The notes beneath the pieces are model-generated. The model was not told the origin of the DNA. It worked only from the letters and a program-made list of their open reading frames with translations, and did not search any database. Of a DNA stretch of 64,000 nucleotides, positions 44,735 through 56,909 are shown in pieces (within the stretch, counting starts at the first letter, position 1; every line of letters starts with the position of its first letter). Location: positions 372,001 through 436,000 of the forward strand of contig MCGT01000005.1 of assembly GCA_002104935.1 (NCBI GenBank), read 5' to 3'. The stretch is from Hesseltinella vesiculosa (Eukaryota; Mucoromycota; Mucoromycetes; Mucorales; Cunninghamellaceae). Position numbers and translations under genes: made by a program.

Positions 44735-46075
44735 TGCACCAAGAAGACCACTTCTAAGAATTGGCCAATAAGCAGCGAGTGCAGAAGTTAAAACCAAAAT
44801 TTTCTTTTGTTTTGCGGGCTACTTACCAAGAATTGAGTTTGCAAGGAATGCCCACCGCCCACCCATCACCAATAGCAGGTGATACTGAAGACCAGCCAAG
44901 ACATGCTGGCAGCCAAAGCCGTAGGAGAGTAGGCTTTGCAACGAAAGCAACACACCGAGAGCACCACACCGAAAACATCATGACACCAAGACAAGACACC
45001 GCAACACCGAGAGCAATACACCGAAAACATCATGACACCAAGACAAGACACTGCAACACCGAAGCGAGACACCGCACAACACCAGACGAGACATCTCAGC
45101 ACAGCACCAAGTAGCACAGCATCTAGCAGAGGTGACTATCCGTGGATAGTGAGTGGCTATCAAAAGATAAGCTTCCCCCATGGCCACACTTTTTCAAGCG
45201 TAACCAAGAAAATGGGAGTTCCTCCCTGGGTATTCTGCAAGATGCGTGTGCCCACCCAGCATTGCACCAAGAAGATCACCGCTAGGATTTGGCCAATAAG
45301 CAACAAGAGCAGAAGTTAAAGCCAAGATTTTTTTTTTTTTTGTGGGCTACTTACCAAGATTTGAGTTTGCAAGGAATGCCCACCGCCCGCCCATCACCAA
45401 TGCAGGTGATACTGAACACCAGCCAAGACATGCTGGTAGCCAAAGCCGTAAGAGAGTAGGCTTTGCAGCGAAAGCAACACACCGAGAGCAATACACCGAA
45501 AACATAATGACACCAAGACAAGACACCACAACACCGAGAGCAATACACCGAAAACATCACGACACCAAGACAAGACACTGCAACACCAAGACGAGACAAC
45601 GCAACACCAGACGAGACATCTCAGCACAGCACCAACAAGCACAGCATCTTGCAGAGGTGACTATCCGTGGATAGTGAGTGGCTATCATAAGATAAGCTTC
45701 CCCCATGGCCACACTTTTTCAAGCGTAACCAAGAAAATGGGAGTTCCTCCCTGGGTATTCTGCAAGATGCGTGTGCCCACCCAGCATTGCACCAAGAAGA
45801 TCACCGCTAAGATTTGGCCAATAAGCAACAAGAGCAGAAGTTAAAGCCAAGATTTTTTTTTTTGTGGGCTACTTACCAAGAATTGAGTTTGCAAGGAATG
45901 CCCACCGCCCGCCCATCACCAATGCAGGTGATACTGAAGACCAGCCAAGACACGCTGGCAGCCAAAGCCGTAGGAGAGTAGGCTTTGCACCGAGAGCAAC
46001 ACACCAAGAGCAGCATACCGAGAACACCACACCAAGAAAATAACATCACCGCTAAAATAATCCAGATTAGGTGCT
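44735..46075 (+). repeat. Tandem array of ~526-bp units with nested ~52-bp repeats
   Basis: Anchor GGCCAATAAGCA recurs at 44763, 45291 and 45816, so the period is 528 then 525 bp. Units 1 and 2 are nearly complete and very similar; unit 3 is cut short after about 200 bp. Each complete unit holds two copies of a ~52-bp block built around CACCGAGAGCA and ACACCAAGACAAGACAC. A badly decayed fourth start may lie at 46080-46160. Translation of the C/A-rich blocks gives His/Thr/Arg repeats in several frames, which is not evidence of a gene. Confidence 0.92.
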
Positions 46076-47385
46076 AAAAATCTAGCTTTTCTTTTTTTTT
46101 ATGGTAACTTACAGATACTTGAGGTTGGAAGGGCTGTACACCGCCCTCCTATCATACGCCGTTGAGTCAAAAGACCACAGGCCAACAGGCAGTGGGTATT
46201 AAAAAAGCAAGGATAAGCTTGGTATGCGTCAGCCAATTAAAAGAGAGCGGGTGATAAAATGCACCCTTTCTTCGGGTGTGACTTGGATCCTTCGATCAGG
46301 ATCGGTTATTTAAAAAACCGCCAGTTTTTGCGGGGAACCTTCTTTTTTTTTTGGGTTTGGCTTCTAATAACTTGTCCTCGGTGGTGTTGAAGACCAGGTG
46401 CGTGGTTTGAAGGCGGAAAAGGCCTATGAGAGAAGTAGCGGATCCATTCCATGGCATAGACATACAACTAAAAGAATTGTATTCGAGCAACGACCTTTTT
46501 TTGATGTAACAGTTGATTCTGTGACTTCTTTTTGCTTGTTTTTAGCATGTTTGAAGACAAGTCTTCCAATGGAACTGTTTTAACATGATTTTGTTAACAT
46601 CATTCAGCATTGCAATTAGCATTCATCTTTACCATTAGGCATTCATCTTTGCCATTAGCATTCATCTTTAAAATGTATCAGAGATGACGAAAGAAATACA
46701 AACAACAAATACGAGCAAAAATGGAAAAACAAATCAAACAAAAAAATAGGTGAAAAGGCGGGAGGGAAAAAAAAAGGAAAAAAAAAGGAAATGAAAAAAA
46801 AGGTCGGTTTGACCCTGTTTTTTGTCGGACATTGGGGCGGACTGTGAATGGCCTTTGGCAGTGCTGATCTGAAATAAAATATGAAGGCAAACTGACGTTG
46901 AGGATACAAAAATGTACTGAAGCAAATCATTTTTCTTCTAATACGGAATTCACTCCCAGGATTTGTAGAGTGGGTGATCTTCCTATAAGAAGAGGATGAA
47001 TGAAAAAAATTAAGTTAAATTGTCGCCGTTAGCCAATGGGAAGCACTCCCGTATGTGGGGTAAGTGTCCGTGCGCGGCCCTTCCCTTTTGCAATGAAGAT
47101 CATCGTCCGAATTGAAAACTACACACATGAAGATGATAACAACGCACATATGTGAAGAAAATAATCACCCTTCTTCGAATATCTAATGGCTATCAAGGTT
47201 TAGTCGAGGCTTTTGTTCGACATTGAAAAAAAAAATCTAAAATGAACCGCCGCATTTTGCCAATGGGAAGCAACGTCCGTGCGCACTACTTTTTAGACCA
47301 GAACGTTTTTAGAAATGAAAAATTTATGGTAACAATACAAGAAATGGCGAAAAATTTGCTACCAATTTAAAGGGATACCAGGATT
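46076..47385. other. Accessory DNA without a supported gene
   Basis: Contains a short tandem repeat (46617-46672, three ~19-bp units of the TTAGCATTCATCTTT type). A loosely repeated block (CCAATGGGAAGCA...GTCCGTGCGC) occurs near 47034 and again near 47264. Nothing else could be assigned. Confidence 0.3.
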
Positions 47386-47916
47386 TTGTCGCTAGGGCCA
47401 GTGGTCTATAATGCAAAAAAAAATGAAAGGCGGCGAGCGGGAGCGGCCTCCTGTTTAGTCGAGAAGCCAGAAATTTTTTTATTTCTTCATGTGCCTGGCA
47501 CTCAGAGTTACAGTAAAAACAAGCTCAGCCTCGCTTATCAACTACATGTTTCTATTTTGAGGTTGAGCTTACAGCTGGCTACTCTCCAACAACAGGCGAA
47601 AGCTAAAGCTATACCTGCTGGCATTTTTGTTAATGACCTTTGTTATTGCCGCTCCACTTCATTGCGTTCATCCATATTTTACCAGCAGAAACGTCATCAT
47701 GCACCCTGTGCTGTGTTACCAGATAAACGCGCAAAGAGAGATCGAATGCACCGAAAAGCAGATGTGGCCGAATGTGTTCAATCACGGGGTTATGGAAGAG
47801 GTGAGACCAAAAATAAGTTTATTTCTGATTTCAGAATTGATTCCATTATTGGGAAGAGGGAGATTCTAATTGAGGTTGACAGTAAACAAGGAAATCAGAG
47901 TTTGAATGTTAGATGA
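47386..47916 (+). CDS. Doubtful hypothetical protein
   Basis: A 176-codon open frame with mixed composition (YQLHVSILRLSLQLATLQQQ, later DFRIDSIIGKREILIEVDSK). A second frame from 47627 is also open and looks equally plausible. A possible intron (GTGAGACC...TTTCAG, 47802-47833) could fuse them. Neither frame matches a family I know. It may be a decayed gene in accessory DNA. Confidence 0.2.
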   Translation: MSLGPVVYNAKKNERRRAGAASCLVEKPEIFLFLHVPGTQSYSKNKLSLAYQLHVSILRLSLQLATLQQQAKAKAIPAGIFVNDLCYCRSTSLRSSIFYQQKRHHAPCAVLPDKRAKRDRMHRKADVAECVQSRGYGRGETKNKFISDFRIDSIIGKREILIEVDSKQGNQSLNVR

Positions 47917-48550
47917 GGGATAGTGAATGGGCAGAGAGGTCTGATGGCAAATGAGTGGGCGATGCCTTTTCTTTTTTATTTAAAAAAAAAGAGCTGATGC
48001 AGGTGGTTCAACGATGATTTCACACAACTTAGCATCGCAGTGTCAGCGAGGGCTCTGATTGAGACGCCTCATCACGTATTGTTTGTGTATGAATTTTGCT
48101 GACTATGTAATGGTTTATGGCAAACCCAAGTGGTGACTTTGCTTTTGAAAAAAAAAAAAACGTGAAAGCGTTGTCAATCTTTTTTTTTGAATACCGGTAG
48201 GTCCGATTAAAATTTTGTAGGAGACCAAGTTGCTGTGAAAGAATGTAGGCCTGTTGCTAAAAAAAACATGTTGACTGATGATGATTACGCAGCCACATGT
48301 GAAGGATAAAGGCTTGACACCTCATATCGCCCTTAACTTAATACGGCGGGAAAACATATTAGCATTGGATAGGAAGGATTCTTTGCTTGGAGCAGGAAAT
48401 TCTAGCTTGGGAGTAGCTTCACTAACCTTGGGTCAGAATTCCTGAAATTTATTGACATCTTGTCTTTTTTAAGGGCATTCTTGAAACAAAAGGCAAACGA
48501 AAGCGGTGACATAGCTAGCAATGCCTGTGAAAAGTCGGACATTGAATTGG
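47917..48550. other. Accessory DNA without a supported gene
   Basis: AT-rich unique sequence with short A and T runs. I see no exon, RNA gene or repeat beyond simple sequence. Confidence 0.3.
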
Positions 48551-48830
48551 TTTTTTCATTTTGAAACAAAAAAAAGGAATGAAGCTGTATAGCACTTTTA
48601 TGTAAATCGATCAGTGTGAAATACTACATGCGTGCACAAATTAATGAAAGGTGATGATACTGAAAAAATCAAGTCGATTGGTCAAGGTCACACAGCTTAC
48701 TATGATCAATTTAGTTTTCACGATTTCGAATCTCCAGCCAAAAAATCCCAAAACGGCCATTTACCGGAAGGGGACTCCCAGGCGATCGTTGCAAAATTTT
48801 CCTAAATCGGCTCACCCCATATTTTGCATA
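48551..48830 (+). repeat. Dispersed repeat copy, diverged
   Basis: Follows the family order: CATTTTGAAA start, AGCACTTTTATGTAAAT box, CTGAAAAAATCAAGTCGATT box, GGCCATTTACCGGAAGGGGA box and a final ATTTTGCATAC. It is the most diverged of the copies and lacks the last part seen at 63.6 kb. Confidence 0.8.
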
Positions 48831-49329
48831 CAGCAGCCTTCGTTTGCATTACCTTGTGCTTGTTTTGCTGGAGGTCTTTTTTATTATTTATTTCCGAAAA
48901 AGGGCCATTGCCCTGGCCAAACTGTGTTTGGTAGTTGTCGGTCGATGTCATCGGGTTGTAGCAGGAATGATTCTCATTCCAGGCTTCGTCCGTCTGGTGT
49001 GCTTGGACGAATAAGGTGTGCGCGACGCTTGCCGCTCCCTTGCCCGGCATTCGTTAGTTGTCATCCCGTCTGGTGTGGCCTGCCTTTTATCAACAAGATC
49101 TATTCCGCGTTATTCTAGCATGATGTTCAAACATAAATTTATGGAAATCCAACCATGGGCCATCATAGCAAATTCAACTTCTAAAAAAAAGAGAGAGAGA
49201 AAAAAAAAACCAACGGAACGGCGATCCCTGAACATCTCTTGTGTGGCAATGATACCACAACTATGACATCTGTAAAACGCATATGGACTTTATTAGGAAT
49301 GGTGGACGATGTGGATTTTTTTTTTGATT
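48831..49329. other. Intergenic region downstream of KHA1
   Basis: Minus-strand frames across 48802-49050 have mixed composition but no start, family match or splice partners. The last ~70 bases form the KHA1 3' flank. Confidence 0.25.
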
Positions 49330-52300
49330 TCATTGAATGCCAGATGTGCGCTGGACCTTTGCAGGGGCTTGCATGACGATAAGACTGGCGTTGGCACCCA
49401 ATGAGACCAAATCAAAGGCAAGGGGTCCTAAGGCGATTTTGAATTCTTTACTGTAGACGGTGCCAGGAGTGCCCAAGGGAGTGGCGACGGGCGTAGCCAG
49501 AGGAGCCTGATCCTTTCGGCGGCCAAGGACCACGAGGTCATGCTTACCGAGAGGTACACCTTTGCATTGCATTACGCTTGTGGCTGATAGTTCGCCGATA
49601 TTGATCATGCCAACGTTGGAAATGTCGTGAGAAGGGTCGAAGAGGCCGTCCAAAAAGGCTTCGTCGCTTTCCTCAATGTCATGGGGTGTGAGGTAGGCCA
49701 TGATGGTGGAAGCGCTGGCATAGAGGGTCTTGCGTTGCTGGCCCTGGGCAGTGGATGAGGTAGAAGAGCCACCGTGGCGGAGGACCATGACGTCGGCATG
49801 GCGGTAGGTTTGAAGACGGAGAGCAAACAGGAGGGCCAGACGATCATCCTTTCCGCCAATAAAAGGTACAACTATCTGGAAGGCTGAAGCCTGCTGGAGC
49901 TGCACATTGTCGCCATCACGGATATGACCAAAGCCTCGGTCCAAAAACAGCCCAACGGCGGTGCGGTCGAGGGCAAATGCGTGGTTCGCAAATTCGGCAT
50001 CGGACAGCTGGTATAAAGAAGTGGCGGGAGCTTCAAAGGGGAAACCGGTGGGGGAGGATGGGTGGTGGGAAGAGGATGGGTGGTGGGAAGACAGGGAGGA
50101 GGGTTGCCAAGGCAGGAGCACCATGCTGGCCTCGACGCTGGAAGCACATTCGCCGATGCGGCGAGCAAAATCGTGGACGGCGGCAAAGTCCAGCGAGGTG
50201 GTCAGATGGATACCGATGAGGCTGGTAAAGGTGCTGATCACACTGAGCACCGGGTCGATTCGCAAGGTTTCACGCATGTCCTGGATCTTCATGACGTCGG
50301 AAGGACGTTCGGACAGCTCGAGGAGGCGCAGAGCATGGATGCGTGGGGATGTCTTGACGTTGTCGTCATCACGTTTCATCAAGCGGATCAGGGCCATCAT
50401 GGAAGGTACAGTTTCCAGGCGGTTCAAGACAGTGACCAAGGTGAAGCGGCTGCTGGTCAGGGCTACAGATAAGGAAACGTCGGCCACGCTGTTCAGCTCT
50501 TCGTCGGCCAATTTTCCATCGCCGCTGATACTGAGTTTTTCTTGGGTGTCGGTGGAGGAGGCGCCTTGATGGTAGGTGCTCTTGGTATGGGTTAAATGGT
50601 AATCTTTGCCAAGTAGCTGCATCACCACTGGTGTCGTCTAAGGGAAGGGGACAAGTGAGTCTTTTGTTGAGGTATGGTGCCTTGGTCTTACCATGATGGT
50701 CGTAATCAAAGCCATCACCACCAAAATCACAAACACTGGTTAAAAAAAAAAAAAGAGAGTTAGTTTTTTTTTGTCCGATCGGGTGCTAGGTTACCTTGGT
50801 CATTGAGAACGCCAGCGTTATGACCAATGTTCAAGACAATCAATTCGACCAGGCCTTTGCAGTTCATCAGGAAGCCCACAGCCAAAGAGTCGCGCCAAGT
50901 CATACCGAAGACACGTGCCGCGGCGGTACCACCAACAATCTTGCCAAAGCAAGCAACGATGATCACAAGGATCACGTATCCCCAGACAGCGCCGGAGTTG
51001 AGTAGGCCGATTTGTGTTTGCAATCCAGAAAGAGTAAAGTACTACAGATACATATATATAAAAAAAAGTAAATGTCGGTCCTTTTTTTTATGCAAAGTAG
51101 TGTGTCCTACCAAAGGCACGAAGAGGATGTTGATGATGTCTTCTGTTTTTTCGGTGATACGAACAGGTAAGTTTCCAGTACGAGGGATGATGGCACCAAC
51201 TGCAATAGATAATACATATCATACATAATATAAAAAAAAGTGCTCTAGGATCAGTATTGCCACTTGTTCACATTTGGGCATCGTGTCTTACAGAGCACAC
51301 CACCAAAAATCACATGGACACCAATGATGCCCGTGAAAAAGGCGCAAATCAGGACGAGGAGCAAGGTGGTGGTCATGAGCAAGTGGGAAGGGCCATTTTC
51401 AAACGAGCCGGTGTAGACACAGAGACGGATATAGAGAGGGCGAACAGCAAAGACCAGGAATAAGGCAAAGCCAATCAAAGTCAGGAACACATAGAGCGCA
51501 ACAAGGCCACCAGTAGAGTTCAAGAGAGCTACGACCAAGGCGAGCAAGATCCAAGCGGTTGAGTCGTTGATCATACCAGCGCCCATGGTGATGCCACCAA
51601 GTTCAGTACGCAAGAGCTTCAATTCAGCAAGAATGCGGGCCAATACTGGGAAAGCCTGGAGAAAAAAAAAGGATGAGGAACAGGCATGATTTACCTATAA
51701 ACTTACTGTAATGGCGATGGCGACAGCCAAGAATAAAAGAAAGCTGCTGAAGGGGACTTCGGGATTGTCCTGCAACTTGTACAGTCCGACAGACACAGCA
51801 GCTCCAAGACCAAAAGGCAGCACCATGCCCGCCACGGCAACCGCCACTGACCGCTTCCAATCATACCTGAGCAAGCCTATGTCGATTTCCATGCCGACTT
51901 GGAACATGAAGAACACCAAGCCAAAGTTGGCCGCCATGTTTAATACAGGTATGGATTGAGGAGGGAAGATTGTTGCTGTGAAGCCAGGAATGCGACCCAT
52001 CACGGAAGGACCCAAAATAATCCCTGCCAGCACTATTTCAGCGACCAGGAAAAAATTTTTGAGACACGAAGAACAAATTGTAACAAAGTCTGTTTTACCT
52101 TCCGATATGACTCTTGGTTGACGGAAATAAGCAATAGGAACCGCAATTATACGGCAGAAGACGAGAATAACAGTAAGCTAGTTCGAAACAAAAAAACCGT
52201 CAGCGTTGAGGGATTTCTTCTGGGGTTTGACATGTTCTCATTGACATGTACCTGAATGACAAACAGGATAATAGGATTGCTTGGATCGTAAGCTGAAGGG

Positions 52301-52341
52301 TTGAGCCCTGAAAACACACCTGCTTGCGGCGAAGCTGTCAT
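49330..52341 (-). CDS. KHA1: Kha1-type K+/H+ antiporter (CPA2 family)
   Basis: Exchanges K+ for H+ across an internal (Golgi/endosomal) membrane. Eight exons (52341-52252, 52177-52099, 52032-51707, 51655-51292, 51199-51111, 51041-50795, 50735-50692, 50637-49330) join to 848 aa. The exchanger domain covers the first ~430 residues with many membrane segments (NPIILFVIQLTVILVF; VLAGIILGPSVMGRIPG; GLVFFMFQVGMEIDIGLL). The ion-binding region is GAGMINDSTAWILLA. MNCKGLVELIVLNIG is the conserved late helix. The ~420-residue cytosolic C-terminus resembles the nucleotide-binding-like domain of plant CHX and yeast Kha1, with a low-complexity Ser/His/Pro insert near residue 590 and another run near SSTSSTAQ. 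Confidence 0.93.
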
Positions 52342-53317
52342 AATGAGGGTATATAAAAAAAGAGAGAGAGAGAGTAAAGAAGTAAAAAAAAGAAGGTCGG
52401 GATGGCAGAAAAAGCTTTAAAAAGGATTTTTTGCTTCTGGGTTTTCAAACCCAGCTGCCAGTGCTGCCATTTGCCCCAATGCAAGGTTCTTTTTTCATTG
52501 GATCGTTGCTTGCTGGCACATTTGGAAAACTTTCGATAACTTTATTAAGGTTCAACTTTGATCTCTTCACTATGCCCAATCAAGCAACTTCTACAAAGCA
52601 GATCAATAAACACAGTTCAGATTTCAAGGCTGCAAGCATCGGATCCATATAAAAAAAAAAAAAAACAAACGTGGAGCTGTTTTGGCGCATCCCGCGATCG
52701 TTGCTTCTTTTTTTACAGAATCGAAGGAAAACCACTGATCGATGAAAAAGGGTCAGCTGACTACTGTGTCAACTTTTTCGCTTGCTTTCCCTCGGTAATC
52801 AAGACAACAAGGTTTGCCGCTACGACGTCATCTTTTTTGGAGTATGGGTCGTCATTTTGCGGCGCATTTCCCACACGTTGTCCGGGGGGTGGTTGGCCAT
52901 TGGCCTTGGTATCAACTCATTTGGCAGTCTTTTTTTTTTCCATAGACTCTTAACATGAAACACGGCATGTGCCTCGAGGCCAATCGCTTTGTTTTTTCTT
53001 TGCACCCAATAAAAGCGGGCCAAGCTTGATGAACCTGAAACACTTGGGCAAAAAAAAACAAGAGGGCATGATCTCTCATGTAAGCCATACATCACCAATT
53101 GAATGGCAAGCAAGACATGCCAAAGATGAAATCGACGTGATTTTTGGAGGTGGATTTTTTTTGCTGCATGAACCCCGCACTGGGCCACTGGCGCTTTTCA
53201 TTGGTCCGTCGTTGTACAGTAGAAAGTCGCCTGACCATAGCCGTCTGACGTTTTCTTTTTATTCTCTTTTTTTTTCAACTTCTTTATCGCCACTGGTCTT
53301 TTTAAATTGTATCATTA
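52342..53317. promoter_or_regulatory. Divergent region, KHA1 / acid sphingomyelinase
   Basis: Nearly 1 kb between diverging genes, larger than most gaps in this window. It contains a (GA)n stretch just upstream of KHA1 and T-rich sequence before the sphingomyelinase start. The frames across it are not protein-like. Confidence 0.35.
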
Positions 53318-55703
53318 ATGAAACACACTTGCTGGCTATTAGTACTATGGCAGTGCTGGGCCGTTGCATGTTTCACCATGCCACAACTTCCATTCCAACA
53401 CGATACATTAGCCACCACTTCCGAAAACGCCCTGCTGCATGTCACTGAGCAATGGCTGGACGCTGACTCTGTACAGCAGTCTTGCAGTAGCTGTATATCA
53501 GCCTTGCAACTGATCAAAAGTTTATCGTATACCTCTGAAAAATTGCTTATCCGTGCCCTTATCAACGTCTGCAAACGTACTAAGAGAGTCTCAGCCGATG
53601 TCGTAAGTTTTTCTTTTTGGCCTGCCCTTTTTTTTTTGCTAATGTCCTTTTTATTTTTAGTGCAAGGGAATGATGGAGGAGCAAGTGCCTATTGCAAGAA
53701 AAGTGATCAAGGTAACATCATGCAAGCCATGAGCGCCTGGCAAGTCATTCCATTCGCAGCTGACACTTTTTTTTTATAGACCATGGATATTTCGGGCCGA
53801 GATGGCCATTTGCTTTGCGCAGCAGTCGCTGGCTCATGTCCTTACCCTGAAGTCGAGCCTTTCAACATCACTTTTCCTAAACCTAAACCGGATGATTACC
53901 CAATACCTGAACCTTCCGGTGACTTGTTGACCATTCTTCATCTCAGTGATTGGCATGTTGACCCTGAATACGAGGTAAGGATAGGAAAAAAAAAAAAAAA
54001 AAAAAAGGACCTGTGGGCTGGGTAACTAAAGCCGTTTGTTCACTTAGACCAATGCTGATGCAGTGTGTGATAAACCTTTTTGTTGCCGCTCATCCTTCAC
54101 CGATTATAATAATGTGACCAAGCCAGCTTCGATGTGGGGTAAGTACATCTCTATTTTTTTTTTTACCTTGCAAAGATGAATTTTCGCTTATCTCTTTAAA
54201 AACAGGCGAATACACGTGCGACACTCCGTTGGCTCTGGTAGAATCGATGCTCGAGTACATTGAGGAAGAATTGCCCGATGTCGATTTTGGCTTGATGACA
54301 GGCGACATTCCTCCGCATGAAGTCTGGAACACCCTGCCTTTTTTGAAAACCCAGCTGATTCACGAAGGAGCCTATGCCCTGCTCCATGCCCATTTTGACT
54401 CGGAAGAACTGGTGAACACTCGCCTTTACCCCGCCATCGGCAACCACGAAGCTGCGCCTACAAACAACTTCCCATTGTCAGGTAGCAACTATGATGAGAA
54501 CCATGAATACCTATCGCTTCAGTGGATGTATGATACCCTGATGAGCCGCTGGCGGTCCTGGACCGCCCTTGGCGATCACGCTTATGTTGAAACCAAGACT
54601 GGCAGCTATGCCGCTTACCCTGTACCTGGCCTTAAACTGATCAGCCTCAACACTAACTTTTGCTACACATTGAATTGGTGGCTGTACCAGCGCCCTGGAG
54701 AATTGGTAAGAAAAAGGAGAAAAAAAAAAACGAATGGCCATGTGTAAACTCCGAGTGGAATGGTTGTTTGGTATAGGACCCAGATGGGATGCTGTCGTGG
54801 CTAGTGCGACAACTACAAGACGCTGAAGACCGTAAGGAGCGGGTGTGGATTGTGGGACATATCTCTCCTGGTGACAGCACTTGCTTCCATGACTACTCCA
54901 ATTACTACCATCAAATCGTCGAGCGTTACGCACCGCATGTCATTGTGGCTCAATTCTTTGGTCATACCCACAAGTGAGCCTTCCCTCTTTCAGCTTAGCC
55001 TATGCTACCCAGTTTTTCCAACTCATTTTTTTTTTTTTTGCAGAGACGAATTCCAACTCTTTTATCGATCGGATCAACAAGCGGCTGAAACTGCCATCTC
55101 GGTGGGCTACATTGGACCTTCCATCACGCCTTTTTTGAATGTGAATCCTGGCTTTAGGTAACCTCAGTTGAAGATCGTCCCAAAAACTGAACTCCTTCAT
55201 TTTAAAGAGTATACAAGGTGGACAGCCGTACGTTTGAAGTGGTGGATGCCATCACTTATATTGCGGATCTGGATCGAGCCACTTCTTGGTTGGACACACC
55301 GGTAAATAAAAAATGGAATGAAAAAAAGGGGATCATCCATTTATTTTTTTTTAAACTCAAAATTTTTTTTTAGAATTGGCATGTCGAATATTCAGCTCGC
55401 GACGCCTATCATTCGCCCAAAGCGAATCTTCCTCATGGTCAAAGTCCTTTATTGGCATCTTGGTGGCACAAAGTCACGGAGGAAATGGAGAGCAACAACG
55501 CTACGTTTGAAAAATATTGGCGATACCGCTCAAAGTCCAGCCCCATCGTGAGACCGTGTGATGAATCTTGCATGGAAGAAACCATCTGCAACATTCGAGC
55601 TGGCAAGGCTGAGCATCGTTGTGATTTTGAGCCTGACAGGCTGCCGATAGATCCTTCGGCTTGTGGCCTGGGTCTACACCAGATTGATCAGTTATCACAA
55701 TGA
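53318..55703 (+). CDS. Acid sphingomyelinase-like phosphodiesterase (saposin B plus metallophosphatase)
   Basis: Secreted or vacuolar hydrolase that splits sphingomyelin-type lipids. Nine exons (53318-53602, 53661-53711, 53780-53974, 54048-54138, 54206-54705, 54777-54973, 55044-55157, 55208-55301, 55374-55703) join to 618 aa. Signal peptide MKHTCWLLVLWQCWAVACF. A saposin-B region with paired Cys follows (CSSCISALQLIK; CKGMMEE; HLLCAAVAGSCP). Metal ligands are in LSDWHVDPEY, MTGDIPPHEVW, AIGNHEAAP, VGHISPG and FFGHTHKDEF. Tail cysteines (CDESCMEETICNIRAG) match the C-terminal ASM domain. Exon 8 uses an AAG acceptor three bases before a TATAC. Several N-x-S/T sites fit secretion. Confidence 0.95.
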
Positions 55704-55835
55704 CAGGAAGCGCCATTTATTTATCTATTTATTTTTTTAGATGCCTTTTTTATTTTTTTGATTTATTTACTTGAATGCTTCACAGAAGAGAGGGTGTAAA
55801 AAAATAAAAAAAGAGGATAAAATAAAATAATGATG

Positions 55836-56909
55836 TTAAGAGGTGGGTTGCAAGGTGATAGTAGGAGCGTCAGGTTTGTGCAAAGATGGCGATGGATGGG
55901 ATTGGAATGCTTGCTGTTGTTCAGGAGTGGTGGGAGTGTGATGGGGCGAAGGGTAACCAGCACCAGCAGCAGGGTCGTAGTAACCTTGATCAAAATGTTG
56001 ATGATCGGCAGGCAAAGGCTGGGGCGGGTGTTGATAGTAAGGATCTTGCTGTTGATGAGGGTCATAATAAGGATCGTAACCTTGTTGGGCTGGGTCATAA
56101 TAGTACTTTTGTTGGTGATCTTGCATTTCATAACCATAAGGCTGGTCCACTTGGTACTTGTGAGGGTCAAAGCCTTGGTCCATGGGAGGCATGGCACCCA
56201 TATCGCCATAGGCCAGCTGGGGGGCATAGGTGCTGTTGCGCTGGTCAGCAGGTCCTCCAGGGATGTATGCAGCAGCCATGCCAGGAGATAACGACGTCGG
56301 TTCAGGTTGGAAAGGCGAGGTTAACGAAGGCCCCAAGTCGCGTACACTGCCGTTGGCAGTGCCGGGGTACTCGTCCATCGGCTCAAAGCCGTCCTTGTCG
56401 TTGGCCCACAACGAGTCCATGTTGGCCCTTTTGCGAGCTGAACGACGGCGAGAACGACGGCAGATACTGACGAAAAGACCCACCAGGATAGCAGCGCCCA
56501 CCACGCCACCGATGATGCCACCAAGCAAGGCCGGGTTGACGCTGCCGCTGGAGTCACTGGACGTGGGGGTGGCGCTGGCGGAAATAGAGGACATGCTTGA
56601 AGACAGAGTCGAAGACAATGGCAAAGACGACGTCAAGGTGGCGCTGGTGACAACGGTGGGAGAAGCACGGCTTGTAGGAGCAGCCGAGGTGGGAGGAGCA
56701 CTGGAGGTAGGAGGGGCTTGCGACGATGAAGGGGGAGGAGGGTCGCTGGAGGCAGGTGCCTGACTGGTAGGAGCAGGCGTGTTGGAAGGAGCAGCGGATG
56801 AATGTGGTGCAGCAGACGAAGGATCCGATGATTGTGTTGGTTTATCAGAGGCTGGGGGAGCCGCCAAAGAGATATCACCAAGTGCTCGGCGGTAGAACGG
56901 AAGCGACAT
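55836..56909 (-). CDS. Single-pass membrane protein with Ser/Thr/Pro-rich ectodomain
   Basis: Single exon, 357 aa. Residues 1-125 are Ser/Thr/Pro/Ala-rich, as in heavily O-mannosylated stalks. A glycine-zipper membrane segment follows (LLGGIIGGVVGAAILVGLFV), then RRSRRRSARKR as a stop-transfer. The cytosolic tail is ~190 residues with Tyr/Gln/Pro/Asp repeats (YYDPAQQGYDPYYDPHQQQ). There is no clear N-terminal signal peptide (MSLPFYRRALGDISLAA), so the single segment would act as a reverse-anchor signal. The layout recalls fungal wall-stress sensors (Mid2/Wsc type), but no WSC or other ectodomain is present, so that role is only a guess. Confidence 0.75.
   Translation of the reverse strand: MSLPFYRRALGDISLAAPPASDKPTQSSDPSSAAPHSSAAPSNTPAPTSQAPASSDPPPPSSSQAPPTSSAPPTSAAPTSRASPTVVTSATLTSSLPLSSTLSSSMSSISASATPTSSDSSGSVNPALLGGIIGGVVGAAILVGLFVSICRRSRRRSARKRANMDSLWANDKDGFEPMDEYPGTANGSVRDLGPSLTSPFQPEPTSLSPGMAAAYIPGGPADQRNSTYAPQLAYGDMGAMPPMDQGFDPHKYQVDQPYGYEMQDHQQKYYYDPAQQGYDPYYDPHQQQDPYYQHPPQPLPADHQHFDQGYYDPAAGAGYPSPHHTPTTPEQQQAFQSHPSPSLHKPDAPTITLQPTS

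Noticed and set aside
44763..46075. ACTTACC in each tandem unit, resembling the U1 snRNA 5' end
   Set aside because: Only seven bases match, and nothing downstream resembles U1 stems or the Sm site.
47024..47290. Two CCAATGGGAAGC blocks as possible LTR ends
   Set aside because: Similarity is short and there is no internal polymerase or target duplication.
48802..49118. Overlapping frames near 49 kb that look mildly protein-like
   Set aside because: No start, no splice partner and no family match; both strands look equally plausible.
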